Source of the DNA: Beijerinckiaceae bacterium
GTDB taxonomy: Bacteria > Pseudomonadota > Alphaproteobacteria > Rhizobiales > Beijerinckiaceae
Length of the DNA: 55,196 bases
Direction of reading: 5' to 3'
Assembly (NCBI GenBank): GCA_019745195.1
Contig: JAIETL010000037.1
Span: 1 to 55,196, forward strand
Part shown: positions 7,643 through 14,565 of the stretch, in pieces
Layout of the letters: each line of letters opens with the position of its first letter
How positions within the stretch are numbered: position 1 is the stretch's first letter
The notes under the pieces: generated by a model
What the model saw: only the letters and a program-made list of their open reading frames with translations
Told to the model about the DNA's origin: nothing
The model's database searches: none
Position numbers and translations under genes: made by a program

Positions 7643-8248
7643 TCACCCCTTGAAGCGCGTCGCCTCGAAGGCCGGCACTTTCGCCGCGAACGCGTCCAGC
7701 CAGGCGACGAGTGCGGGATGGTCCGCCCGCCATTTGCCCTCGAAGCGCAGGTCGAGATAGCCGAGCGCGCAGGCGAGCGCGATCTCGCCGATCAGCGGCG
7801 TAGCGCTGATCGATGGCGGCGAGATTTCCAGCGCGGTCAGCGCCCGCGAGACTTTTCCGGCCTGGTTTGCGACCCAGGCCGAATCGCGGTTCGCTTCCGG
7901 CCGGAAGCGGACCTCGTAGACCTGCAGCAGCGCGGCGTCGCAGAGCCCGTCTGCCAGCGCCATCAGCCGGAGCTGGCTGAAGCGGGCCTCACCTGTGGGG
8001 AAAATCCTGCCGCCGCCGGCCAGATGGTCGAGATATTCGACGATCACCCGCGAATCGAACAGCGTCGTGCCGTCCTTCAGAACCAGCGTCGGGATCTTGC
8101 CCAGCGGGTTCTGCTGGCGCAGCGGCTCGGCCGCGTCGTTGGTGTCGGCAGCGACGATCTCGATCTTGTCGCTCAGGCCGAGCACGGCCGCGGCGATCTT
8201 GACCTTGCGGCCGAAGGGCGAAGCGGGGGAGGAGCGCAGGATCAGCAT
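7643..8248 (-). CDS. Glutathione S-transferase family protein
   Basis: A 201-aa GST. The N-terminal thioredoxin domain is MLILRSSPASPFGRKVKIAA; the serine(s) in RSSPASPFGRKV sit where the catalytic Ser/Cys of bacterial GSTs occurs. NPLGKIPTLVLKDGTTLFDS follows, with the cis-Pro and the gamma-glutamyl-binding (E/D)S site. The C-terminal helical domain spans residues ~85-200 (IGEIALACALGYLDLRF). ATG 8248 gives this standard start; longer open frames upstream run antisense to nothing conserved. The start is 48 bp after the rlmJ stop on the same strand. The substrate is unknown; likely detoxification or a maleylacetoacetate-isomerase-like role. Confidence 0.88.
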   Translation of the reverse strand: MLILRSSPASPFGRKVKIAAAVLGLSDKIEIVAADTNDAAEPLRQQNPLGKIPTLVLKDGTTLFDSRVIVEYLDHLAGGGRIFPTGEARFSQLRLMALADGLCDAALLQVYEVRFRPEANRDSAWVANQAGKVSRALTALEISPPSISATPLIGEIALACALGYLDLRFEGKWRADHPALVAWLDAFAAKVPAFEATRFKG

Positions 8249-8295
8249 CGGCGTTGGCACCTTGAGTCGTGAGGATGAGCGAAAGCAGGATGGCG

Positions 8296-9147
8296 TCAGC
8301 CATCCGGACGGATCGGCTCGCAAAGGTAGCGTGGGCGCGGCCCCTGTGCGAGGCGTTCCGTCAGGGCCGGCAGCAGGATGCGGGCTTCGTGGGCGAGCGT
8401 CCAGGGTGGGTTGACCACGAGCAGGCCGGTGGCGCTCAGCCCGCCGGCGGCTTCCGGACGGTCGACGTCGATCTCCATCCGCAGCAGCCTGCCGATTCCC
8501 GCCGCCATGATCGCGGTCAGCAGGTTCTCGACCGCGCGTCGGTCCTTGACCGGATACCAGAGCGCATAAATCCCGGTCGGCCATTTGCGGTGGGCGGCGA
8601 TGAACTGCGCCTCCAGCGTGGCGAATTCGTCCTTCTCCTCGAAGGGCGGATCGATCAGCACGAGACCGCGCCGCTCCTTGGGCGGGACATTGCCGCGCAG
8701 CGCGTTCCAGCCGTCGATCGCCAGCGCCTTGCAGCGCTGATCGCGGCCGAGCACGGCGGCGAGCTTCTTGTGCGTCTGCGGATGGAGCTCGGCGGCGATC
8801 AGCCTGTCGTCCGCCCGCATCGCCTGTCGGCAGAGCCAGGGCGAGCCGGGATAGGCGTCTGGCCCGAACAATGCGCGTGCGCCCGACAACGCATCGCGCC
8901 ACGGTTTCAGAATGGACTCGACGGCGGGCGCCAGCGGCGAGCGGTCGATGCGCGCGACGCCGTCTTTCCACTCATGGGTCCGCAACGCCTCTTCCGAGCC
9001 GAGATCGTAGCGACCCGCGCCGGCATGCGTATCCACGATACGGTAGGGTGCATCCTTGGCGTTGAGATGCGCCAGGATGCGCGTCAACACGGCATGCTTC
9101 AGGACATCGGCGAAGTTTCCGGCATGGAAGCCGTGGCGGTAGTTCAT
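8296..9147 (-). CDS. rlmJ: 23S rRNA (adenine(2030)-N6)-methyltransferase RlmJ
   Basis: A 283-aa enzyme (YhiR/ComJ family) that methylates A2030 of 23S rRNA using SAM. The start MNYRHGFHAGNFADVLKH is near-invariant in the family. VDTHAGAGRYDL is the SAM site, and VLIDPPFEEKDEF is the N6-adenine methyltransferase catalytic D-P-P-(F/Y) motif. YALWYPVK and ARILLPALTERL near the end also match. Its length is standard. It lies between the RNase T2 gene and the GST on the same strand. Confidence 0.95.
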   Translation of the reverse strand: MNYRHGFHAGNFADVLKHAVLTRILAHLNAKDAPYRIVDTHAGAGRYDLGSEEALRTHEWKDGVARIDRSPLAPAVESILKPWRDALSGARALFGPDAYPGSPWLCRQAMRADDRLIAAELHPQTHKKLAAVLGRDQRCKALAIDGWNALRGNVPPKERRGLVLIDPPFEEKDEFATLEAQFIAAHRKWPTGIYALWYPVKDRRAVENLLTAIMAAGIGRLLRMEIDVDRPEAAGGLSATGLLVVNPPWTLAHEARILLPALTERLAQGPRPRYLCEPIRPDG

Positions 9148-9178
9148 CGCCCGCTCTTACGCGGGATGAAGGCCGCTG

Positions 9179-9844
9179 TCAGCGTGGCGCGTTCACGGTG
9201 ATGTCGCGCGTGCGGCAGCCGGAGCGATCGACTTCCTCGCAGGTCCGGAAATTGCGCAGGTCCTTGGTGAAGCAGATCCGCACCTCCTGCAGTACGCCGC
9301 GTCTGCAGGCGACCGACATCATGTCGGTGCGCAGGCCCGGGTTGGCGGCGACGAATGCGCGCTCCAGGTCGATCGCGGTCCAGTTCTGGTCGCGCTCGAC
9401 GCCTGCGAGTTGCGGCGGCACGACGATCTTTTCGCGGGCGCGGCGGGTGTCGGCAAAATAGTCGCTCGGGCTCGACCCCGAGCAGGTGCCGTGCTTGCGC
9501 CATTGATGGCGGGCGAGGCCTTCGCTGGGGAACAGCCCTTGAGCCTGCTCCATGGCGATCCGGGAGGGCGTGCGCCCGGCCGGGCCGCAATCGGAGGGGT
9601 AGCCGCGCTCGTTCTGAGGCCACAGACCGTGAACGACGAAGCGCAGGTTCGCGCCCTCGCCGCATTGCTCGCGGTTGCGTTCGCGCCCGCCATCGAGCTC
9701 GCAGAAGCCCGGAGACCAGGACAGGGCCAGCACATAGAAGTCGAATTCGCCAGGCGCGCCGCCGCGTTCGTTGCGCTGGGCGTCGGCCGTGCCGGCGCAG
9801 CACATCGCGGCGAGCAGGCAGAGTGTGCGTGCGAACGCCGTCAT
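9179..9844 (-). CDS. Secreted ribonuclease T2 family enzyme
   Basis: A 221-aa endoribonuclease with a signal peptide (residues 1-22, MTAFARTLCLLAAMCCAGTADA). It should act in the periplasm or outside, cutting RNA through a 2',3'-cyclic phosphate. Both catalytic blocks are intact: CAS-1 FVVHGLWPQ (His) and CAS-2 RHQWRKHGTC (His, Glu replaced by Gln-W-R-K-H, His). Several cysteines (FCEL, QCGE, SDCG, GTCS, ACRRG, RICF, TCEE, GCRT) fit the family's disulfides. In classical T2 enzymes CAS-2 reads HEWxKHGTC, so the Gln in place of Glu is notable. ATG 9844 gives the signal peptide. It starts 10 bp after the next secreted gene, so the two are likely one operon. Confidence 0.9.
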   Translation of the reverse strand: MTAFARTLCLLAAMCCAGTADAQRNERGGAPGEFDFYVLALSWSPGFCELDGGRERNREQCGEGANLRFVVHGLWPQNERGYPSDCGPAGRTPSRIAMEQAQGLFPSEGLARHQWRKHGTCSGSSPSDYFADTRRAREKIVVPPQLAGVERDQNWTAIDLERAFVAANPGLRTDMMSVACRRGVLQEVRICFTKDLRNFRTCEEVDRSGCRTRDITVNAPR

Positions 9845-9854
9845 GGCTCGCGCC

Positions 9855-10334
9855 TCAGGGCCGGGCCATCTTGCAGTCGGGCGCATAGGTGCGGTGGCGA
9901 TCGAGCCCCGAGACGCACCAGTTGACGTTCCAGGTCAGCCCGAAGAGGCCGAGATTCTCGCGCACCGAATAATCGACGCGATGGATCGTGCCGTCGTTCA
10001 GCGCCATGCGCGCGGTGCAGAAGCGACGCGGGATGAAATCGTCGCCGAGCGGGCGGAAGCCGATCGGCCGGACCTTGTCATAGGACACTGCCTGAAGCGG
10101 CCCCCAGAACTTGGCTTCGCGCGAGTTGAACCAGCTCGTGATCTCGCCCAGCACGGCGGGGTCTTCGCAGGCTGGCAGGTTGCCGTACATCGGGATGATG
10201 CGGTTCTCTGCCCGGTCGGCCGGATGGACCTGGCGGGCCGAATAGACCTCACGGCGGTGATCCGCCTCGGCGGGCGCGGCCAGGCCGAGGCCGGCGAGAG
10301 CGAGGAGGGCGGTTCGCAGCAAAACGCGGCGCAT
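9855..10334 (-). CDS. Secreted hypothetical protein with four cysteines
   Basis: 159 aa with a clear signal peptide (MRRVLLRTALLALAGLGLAA, cleavage near AEA-DH). The mature part has four cysteines (PACEDP, RRFCTAR, NWCVSG, PDCKMA), so two disulfides are likely. It also has a central WF.SREAKFWG helix and a tryptophan-rich LGLFGLTWNVNWCVSG segment. I do not recognise a named family; proteins of this kind occur widely in Hyphomicrobiales. It is immediately upstream of the RNase T2 gene (10 bp gap), so the pair may function together, for example as an accessory or binding protein for the nuclease. This is inference from order only. Confidence 0.75.
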   Translation of the reverse strand: MRRVLLRTALLALAGLGLAAPAEADHRREVYSARQVHPADRAENRIIPMYGNLPACEDPAVLGEITSWFNSREAKFWGPLQAVSYDKVRPIGFRPLGDDFIPRRFCTARMALNDGTIHRVDYSVRENLGLFGLTWNVNWCVSGLDRHRTYAPDCKMARP

Positions 10335-10467
10335 GGGAAAAGCCTCGTGCGGGATCGGCGAATGATATCGTCACGATGGCTGGCCGGGGAGTCGGGGTCA
10401 AGGCTGCCTCGCGTCGCGCGCGAAGGCGGACGAGCTCTGTTGCATTTCAGCCTTTCCGCCGATCGCG

Positions 10468-11334
10468 TCAGGGCTTGCCGGCCCGCCGCTCCATCACGAT
10501 CAGCGCCAGCCCGGCCGCGACGATCAGCCCCGCGCCGGCCAGCATCTGCGGGGTCGGCCAGTCGGCGAAGACGAGCCAGCCGAAGACCAGCGCCCAGACG
10601 ATCAGCGTGTACTGATAGGGCACGACGATGGAAGCTTCCGCCAGCTTGAGCGAGCGCGTCACGCACAGATGCGCCACCATGGCGACGATGCCAAGCAGCG
10701 CGAGCAGGCCGGTGTCGAGCAGCGTCGGCGTGACCCAGCCGAACGGGATCAGGCCTGCGCCGAGCAGGAGCGTACCGAATGTCTGCCAGCCGACCAGCGT
10801 GACGTCTGGCGTGCCGCGCAGATAGCGCCCCGCGATCATCAGCACGGCGAAGAGCACGCTGCCGGCAAGCGCGACCAGCGCCGGCATCGACAGGCTGGCG
10901 CCCGACGGGGCCAGCGTCACGATGACCCCGACGAACCCGACGAGCACAGCGAGCCAGCGTCCGGGCGAGACCTTTTCGCCGAGGATCAATGCCGCCAGCA
11001 CCACGACCCAGACCGGGGCCGCCATCCAGATCGTCATGGTATCGGCGAGCGGCAGATAGACGACGGCAAGGTAGAACAGGCCGGATTCGACCGATCCTAG
11101 CGCGGCGCGGACGAATTGCAGTCCCGGCTTCTCGGGCCTCAGCGTCCGCATCACGCCCTGTTTCACGATGAAGGGCGCAAGGACGGCGAGCGCGGCCGCG
11201 CTGCGGATCAGCAGCAACTGGCCGACCGTATAGGTCGCGACCAGCCATTTCCCCATCACGTCGTTGAGCGAAAACAGCAGGATGCCGAGCAGCATCATGC
11301 CGATTCCGGCGAGGGTGGCGTTGCGGGCGGGCAT
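10468..11334 (-). CDS. DMT-family (EamA) transporter
   Basis: A 288-aa inner-membrane protein with ten hydrophobic segments in two EamA repeats: first GMMLLGILLFSLNDVMGKWL to VGFVGVIVTL, second VALAGSVLFAVLMIAGRYL to GLIVAAGLALIVM. The repeat-ending LGEKVSPGRW.AVLVGFVGV and VFADWPTPQMLAGAGLIVAA patterns are typical of metabolite exporters. The substrate cannot be told from sequence. Monocistronic; 133 bp separate it from the downstream secreted gene. Confidence 0.88.
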   Translation of the reverse strand: MPARNATLAGIGMMLLGILLFSLNDVMGKWLVATYTVGQLLLIRSAAALAVLAPFIVKQGVMRTLRPEKPGLQFVRAALGSVESGLFYLAVVYLPLADTMTIWMAAPVWVVVLAALILGEKVSPGRWLAVLVGFVGVIVTLAPSGASLSMPALVALAGSVLFAVLMIAGRYLRGTPDVTLVGWQTFGTLLLGAGLIPFGWVTPTLLDTGLLALLGIVAMVAHLCVTRSLKLAEASIVVPYQYTLIVWALVFGWLVFADWPTPQMLAGAGLIVAAGLALIVMERRAGKP

Positions 11335-11460
11335 GGGCGGGAAACTGACGGCAGGTTCGAGGCGGGGAGGCTGCTTTCGCGCATGCCTCAGCCCCGGGCA
11401 AGACCATGACGCGCAGGACCGCCCGCGTGGCGCGCAGGCCGGCCAATAATTTCGGTATTG

Positions 11461-11472
11461 ACTTAATTAAGT
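11461..11472. promoter_or_regulatory. Palindromic operator candidate before arsR-like gene
   Basis: Perfect 12-bp palindrome ACTTAATTAAGT, extending imperfectly to TT-G-...-G-AA. It ends two bases before ATG 11475 and overlaps a TTGACT -35-like element (11458-11463). ArsR-family repressors bind such short AT-rich dyads over their own promoters. With this -35, a -10-like AAACAT/ACATAT at 11481-11488 would start RNA close to ATG 11493. The message could then be leaderless, which would fit the lack of any SD. Confidence 0.5.
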
Positions 11473-11474
11473 GA

Positions 11475-11831
11475 ATGACGAAACATATCGTCATGGATCG
11501 CTTTCTCGCCCTCTCCGACCCGACCCGCCGCCGCATCGTCGAGATGCTGGGGAGCGGGGCTTTGGCCGCAGGCGAGATCACGGCGCGGTTCAGCGTGAGC
11601 GCGCCGGCGATCTCGCAACATCTCAAGGTGCTGCGCGAAGCGGGGCTGGTCACGGTCGAGGTCGCAGGTCAGCGCCGGATCTACCGGCTCGATCCGGCCG
11701 GGCTCGACGAATTCGATGCCTGGGTCCGCAAGGTGCGCGGGTTCTGGACCCCGCATCTCGACCTGCTGGAAGAGCAACTGGCGAAAGCCGCCGAAGCCGA
11801 TGGAGAGAGTGATGACAGTGGCGACAGGTGA
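11475..11831 (+). CDS. ArsR-family transcriptional regulator (SRPBCC-paired type)
   Basis: A 118-aa winged-helix repressor. FLALSDPTRRRIVEML, ARFSVSAPAISQHLKVLREAGLV (recognition helix) and the wing VAGQRRIYRLDP are typical. It has no metal-binding cysteines. Its tail FWTPHLDLLEEQLAK is characteristic of the subgroup encoded with AHSA1/SRPBCC proteins. It overlaps the SRPBCC gene by 20 bp. The start is 11475 or 11493 (MDRFLALSDP); neither has an SD. It probably represses its own operon through the palindrome at 11461-11472. Confidence 0.88.
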   Translation: MTKHIVMDRFLALSDPTRRRIVEMLGSGALAAGEITARFSVSAPAISQHLKVLREAGLVTVEVAGQRRIYRLDPAGLDEFDAWVRKVRGFWTPHLDLLEEQLAKAAEADGESDDSGDR

Positions 11832-12357
11832 GTATGGCGTGGTTCTGGAAAGCGGCGCGGTGCGCTTCGAGCGGCTGCTGCCGGGACCGATCGAGCGGGT
11901 CTGGGCCTATCTGGTCGAGGGCGACAAGCGCGCGACCTGGTTTTGCGGCGGGCAGACGCAGCCGCGCATCGGCGGCCACATCGCGCTGTTCTTCAAGCAT
12001 TCGCTGATCACGACCGAGCCGCCGCCGGAAAGCGCGCGCAAGATGAACGACGAGGGCGCCATGATGGGCGGCACGATCACGGCCTTCGAGCCGCCGCACC
12101 GCTTCGCCTTCAACTGGGTCGGCATGGGCGAGCCGGATTCCGACGTCGAGTTCGAGCTGTCGCGGATGGGCGACAAGGTCAGGCTCGTGCTGACGCATCG
12201 CCGGCTCGCCACCAGCGCCCGCATGGCGATGGTCTCCAGCGGCTGGCACCTGCATCTCGATCTGCTCGAGGACCAGCTCGCGGGGCGGGAGCCGCGCGGC
12301 TTCTGGTCGGTGCATGAGGCCTTGGAGGCCGAGTATGCGGAACGGCAGAAAGGGTAG
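11812..12357 (+). CDS. SRPBCC/AHSA1-domain protein
   Basis: 181 aa of START-like fold. The pattern VRFERLLPGPIERVWAYLVEGDKRATWFCGG at the start, FEPPHRFAFNWVG in the middle and GWHLHLDLLEDQLAGREPRGFW at the end is the usual AHSA1/activator-of-Hsp90-like arrangement. Such proteins bind hydrophobic ligands; the biological role of ArsR-linked ones is not settled. ATG 11812 has a good SD (GGAGAG) and overlaps the regulator by 20 bp, so expression is coupled. It reads out into a 445-bp gap that faces the MarR-like gene. Confidence 0.86.
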   Translation: MTVATGEYGVVLESGAVRFERLLPGPIERVWAYLVEGDKRATWFCGGQTQPRIGGHIALFFKHSLITTEPPPESARKMNDEGAMMGGTITAFEPPHRFAFNWVGMGEPDSDVEFELSRMGDKVRLVLTHRRLATSARMAMVSSGWHLHLDLLEDQLAGREPRGFWSVHEALEAEYAERQKG

Positions 12358-12802
12358 GGAGAGCTTGTTAATCCCCGCCCCCCGAAACCTGTGCGATAAC
12401 CAGCGCGCTCCGCCCGACCAAGGGGGCTGTCGCGAGGCATCGTGCGGCCGGGCGGGGTAGCGGTGTTCATGGTCTTGGCCGTCGCGGGCAAGGCTATGGA
12501 GGTGTCGTTCGCCAGGCGGGCTGAAACAGGCAGGCCCGTGTCCTTTGCCGGACTCATCAACTGACGACGAAGCCTAAAGAGAACCGCGTGCGGGGTCGGG
12601 CGGCGCCAGACGGGCCGTTTCGACATCGACATCGACTTCGACATCGGCGCGCGGCCTCCGGCTGCGACGCCAACCGGCCCCGCGCATCCCCTCAGGGATT
12701 CGCCAGGAGACTGACCCGAAACCCCGCGGCCCTGGCCGGACGGGGCTTTCGGTGCGCGCGCTCCCTTCTCCCACGAGGGCGAGAACGAGGCGGTGGCTGC
12801 GC
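12358..12802. other. Convergent intergenic region with structured DNA and no clear gene
   Basis: 445 bp between the ends of two converging genes. It contains a long dyad (CCGCCCGACC about 12410-12419 against GGCCGGGCGG about 12447-12456). A 33-codon plus-strand open frame from GTG 12464 ends in TGA 12563, with no recognisable protein. A short GACATC-type tandem lies at 12620-12647. A GC-rich hairpin at 12722-12745 (CCCCG...CGGGG) is followed by CTTTC on one strand and GTTTC on the other, so it may terminate both neighbours. I could not match a known RNA family. Confidence 0.45.
12722..12745. terminator. Bidirectional terminator-like hairpin
   Basis: Outer stem CCCCG/CGGGG with a GC-rich interior (GGCC/GGCC). 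It is flanked by short T runs on both strands, between two converging transcription units. The T runs are only three bases, so the call is tentative. Confidence 0.4.
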
Positions 12803-13324
12803 CTACAGGCTCGCCGCAGCCCTTGCCGCCTGGTCGTATTGCCCGGAAAGCGAACGCATCGCGGCCGCGATTTCGGAGAGGCGGGCCGGGTCCATGCCGG
12901 TTCCCAGCACCGGCCTGACCAGCAGTTGTTCGCGGATCTGGGCGTAGCGCAGACAGGCCTCCTCGCCGGCCGGCGTCACGGCGACGGTCTTCTCCTTGCC
13001 CTTGCGGCCGGCCTTGAGCAGTTTCAGCCGCTCCAGCTTCTTCAGGGCATAATTGACCAGATGCGTGTCCTCGATGTTGAGCACCAGACAGATGTCGGCG
13101 AGCCGCTTCGGCTTCCCGCGATGGTTGACGTTGTGCAGCACAAGCACGTCGAGCGCCGAGAGGTCGGGATGGCCCGCCGCCGCCATGCAGCGCACCATCC
13201 AGCGCTGGAAGGCGTGAACCGTCATGTTCATGGCGAACTCGAACTCCGACAGCGCCGGCATCGCGCCCGAGGCGAGATGGCCGGAGGAGACGATCGGGCC
13301 GAGGTCGGGGGGCTGAGACTGCAT
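12803..13324 (-). CDS. MarR-like winged-helix regulator
   Basis: A 173-aa predicted DNA-binding protein. ALSEFEFAMNMTVHAFQRWM is the dimerisation helix. DLSALDVLVLHNVNHRGKPKRLADICLVL, then NIEDTHLVNYALKKLERLKLL and the wing KAGRKGKEKTVAVTPAGEE, form a MarR-type winged helix. It belongs to the group annotated as winged helix DNA-binding protein in alphaproteobacteria, often beside catabolic or TRAP transport genes. It lies downstream of the TRAP operon on the same strand, beyond a 156-bp repeat, so it may regulate the TRAP/oxoprolinase pair. That link is inference from position. ATG 13324 gives MQSQPPDLG; an ATG five codons upstream is possible. Confidence 0.82.
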   Translation of the reverse strand: MQSQPPDLGPIVSSGHLASGAMPALSEFEFAMNMTVHAFQRWMVRCMAAAGHPDLSALDVLVLHNVNHRGKPKRLADICLVLNIEDTHLVNYALKKLERLKLLKAGRKGKEKTVAVTPAGEEACLRYAQIREQLLVRPVLGTGMDPARLSEIAAAMRSLSGQYDQAARAAASL

Positions 13325-13365
13325 TCTCGCTAGCCGCAAGAGGCGCGGGGAACCGCCGCCGCTCC

Positions 13366-13521
13366 CCTTCTCCCCTTGCGGGAGAAGGTGGCGCGCAGCG
13401 CCGGATGAGGGGTGGTCGTGCGCTTTCCGGCTGAGGTCGCCGACGCCAGTCGCCTAAGCGCGGTGCGACCCCTCATCCGTCAGCGCTGCGCGCTGCCACC
13501 TTCTCCCGCAAGGGGAGAAGG
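13366..13521. repeat. Palindromic repeat copy B, intergenic, most complete
   Basis: 156-bp inverted repeat between the MarR-like and dctP-like genes. The ends are the 23-bp hairpins at 13366-13388 (CTTCTCCC-CTTGC-GGGAGAAG) and 13499-13521, which are reverse complements of each other. Inside, AGGTGGCGCGCAGCG (13386 on) pairs with CGCTGCGCGCTGCCACC, and GGATGAGGGG pairs with CCCCTCATCC. The arms are ~60 bp with an unpaired centre about 13425-13465. It shares ends and inner arms with copies A and C. Confidence 0.88.
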
Positions 13522-13543
13522 CAAGCGCGCGACCGTCTTGGCC

Positions 13544-14533
13544 TCACATCTTCTTGTAGGCGTCCACGATCGCCTGGCCGTCGGCGCCGGCCTTCTTCAG
13601 CCAGTCGGCGGTCAGGGTCTCGCCGGCCTTCTGGAAGCCGCTCTTCAGGGCCGGGGAGGGCGCGAGCACCTTCAGGCCCTTGGCCTTGAGCTGGTCGAGA
13701 TACCAGTTGGTCTTGTCCTCCCAGGCCTTCCAGCCGCGCGCCTCGGCCGTCTCGGCCGCCTTGAGGATGACATCCTGCGTCGGCTTGTCGAGCGCGGCGA
13801 AGGCGGCCTTGTTGACGAAGGTCGCGTTCTTCGGAATCCAGCCCTGCACGTCGTAGAAATGGGTCAGCGATTCCCAGACCTTGCTGTCATAGCCGGTGCC
13901 GCCCGAGGACATGAAGGAGTTGACCACGCCGGTCGCCAGCGCTTGGGGCAGTTCCGCAGCCTGGATCGTCACCGACTGCATGCCGAGCAACTCGCCCAGA
14001 CGCGCCGTGCCGACATTGTAGGAGCGCCACTTCATGCCCTTCATGTCGTCGATCGTGGCGAGGTCCTTCTTGGTGTAGACGCCCTGCGGCGCCCACGGCA
14101 CCATGAACAGGAGCTTGATGCCCTGCGCGTCGAGTTTCTTCTCCACGGCGGCCTTCGAGGCCTTGTAGAGCTTCATCGCCTCGGGGAAGGAGGTCGCCAG
14201 GAATGGGACGGTGTCGATGCCGAACACCGCGTCCTCGTTCTCGTGGATCGAAATCAGAACCTCGCCCATCTGTGCCTGGCCGCTCTGAACTGCGCGCTTG
14301 ATCTCCGGGGCCTTGAACAGCGAGGCGCCGGGATGGACGGTGATGGTCAGCTTGCCTCCGGTCGCGGCCTCGACGTCCTTGGCGAAGGCGGTCAGATTTT
14401 CGCTGTGGGGGTTATCGGCCGGGTAGGCGGCCGGCAGGTTCCATTTCGTCTGGGCGGCGGCGGGGGCCGCCAGCGCCAGCGCGCTGATGCCGAAAGCGAG
14501 CGCGGCGGCGGTCAAATGTCTGCGGTTGATCAT
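13544..14533 (-). CDS. TRAP transporter substrate-binding protein, DctP type
   Basis: A 329-aa periplasmic receptor. Signal peptide at residues 1-27 (ending PAAAQ-TKW). The mature start KWNLPAAYPADNPHSENLTAFAKDVEAATGG, the KAPEIKRAVQSGQAQMGEV block and the DMKGMKWRS...LGMQSV block are typical of DctP receptors. That last block includes the arginine that usually pairs with a ligand carboxylate, and VPLAEL-like AAELPQAL follows. It delivers an organic acid to the DctQM permease encoded just upstream in the same operon. Because the operon faces an oxoprolinase-type gene, a cyclic amide or amino-acid-derived carboxylate is a reasonable guess for the ligand, but nothing in the sequence proves it. 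Confidence 0.93.
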   Translation of the reverse strand: MINRRHLTAAALAFGISALALAAPAAAQTKWNLPAAYPADNPHSENLTAFAKDVEAATGGKLTITVHPGASLFKAPEIKRAVQSGQAQMGEVLISIHENEDAVFGIDTVPFLATSFPEAMKLYKASKAAVEKKLDAQGIKLLFMVPWAPQGVYTKKDLATIDDMKGMKWRSYNVGTARLGELLGMQSVTIQAAELPQALATGVVNSFMSSGGTGYDSKVWESLTHFYDVQGWIPKNATFVNKAAFAALDKPTQDVILKAAETAEARGWKAWEDKTNWYLDQLKAKGLKVLAPSPALKSGFQKAGETLTADWLKKAGADGQAIVDAYKKM

Positions 14534-14565
14534 GACGGGTAATCCCTCTGTTGCAGGCTTGTCGG

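Noticed and set aside
12618..12648. GACATC-type tandem as a possible CRISPR or binding array
   Set aside because: Only four short, imperfect units of six bases without spacers; simple sequence.
12588..12947. Plus-strand open frame across the end of the MarR-like gene
   Set aside because: Overlaps the conserved MarR-like coding region antisense and has no SD or recognisable motif.
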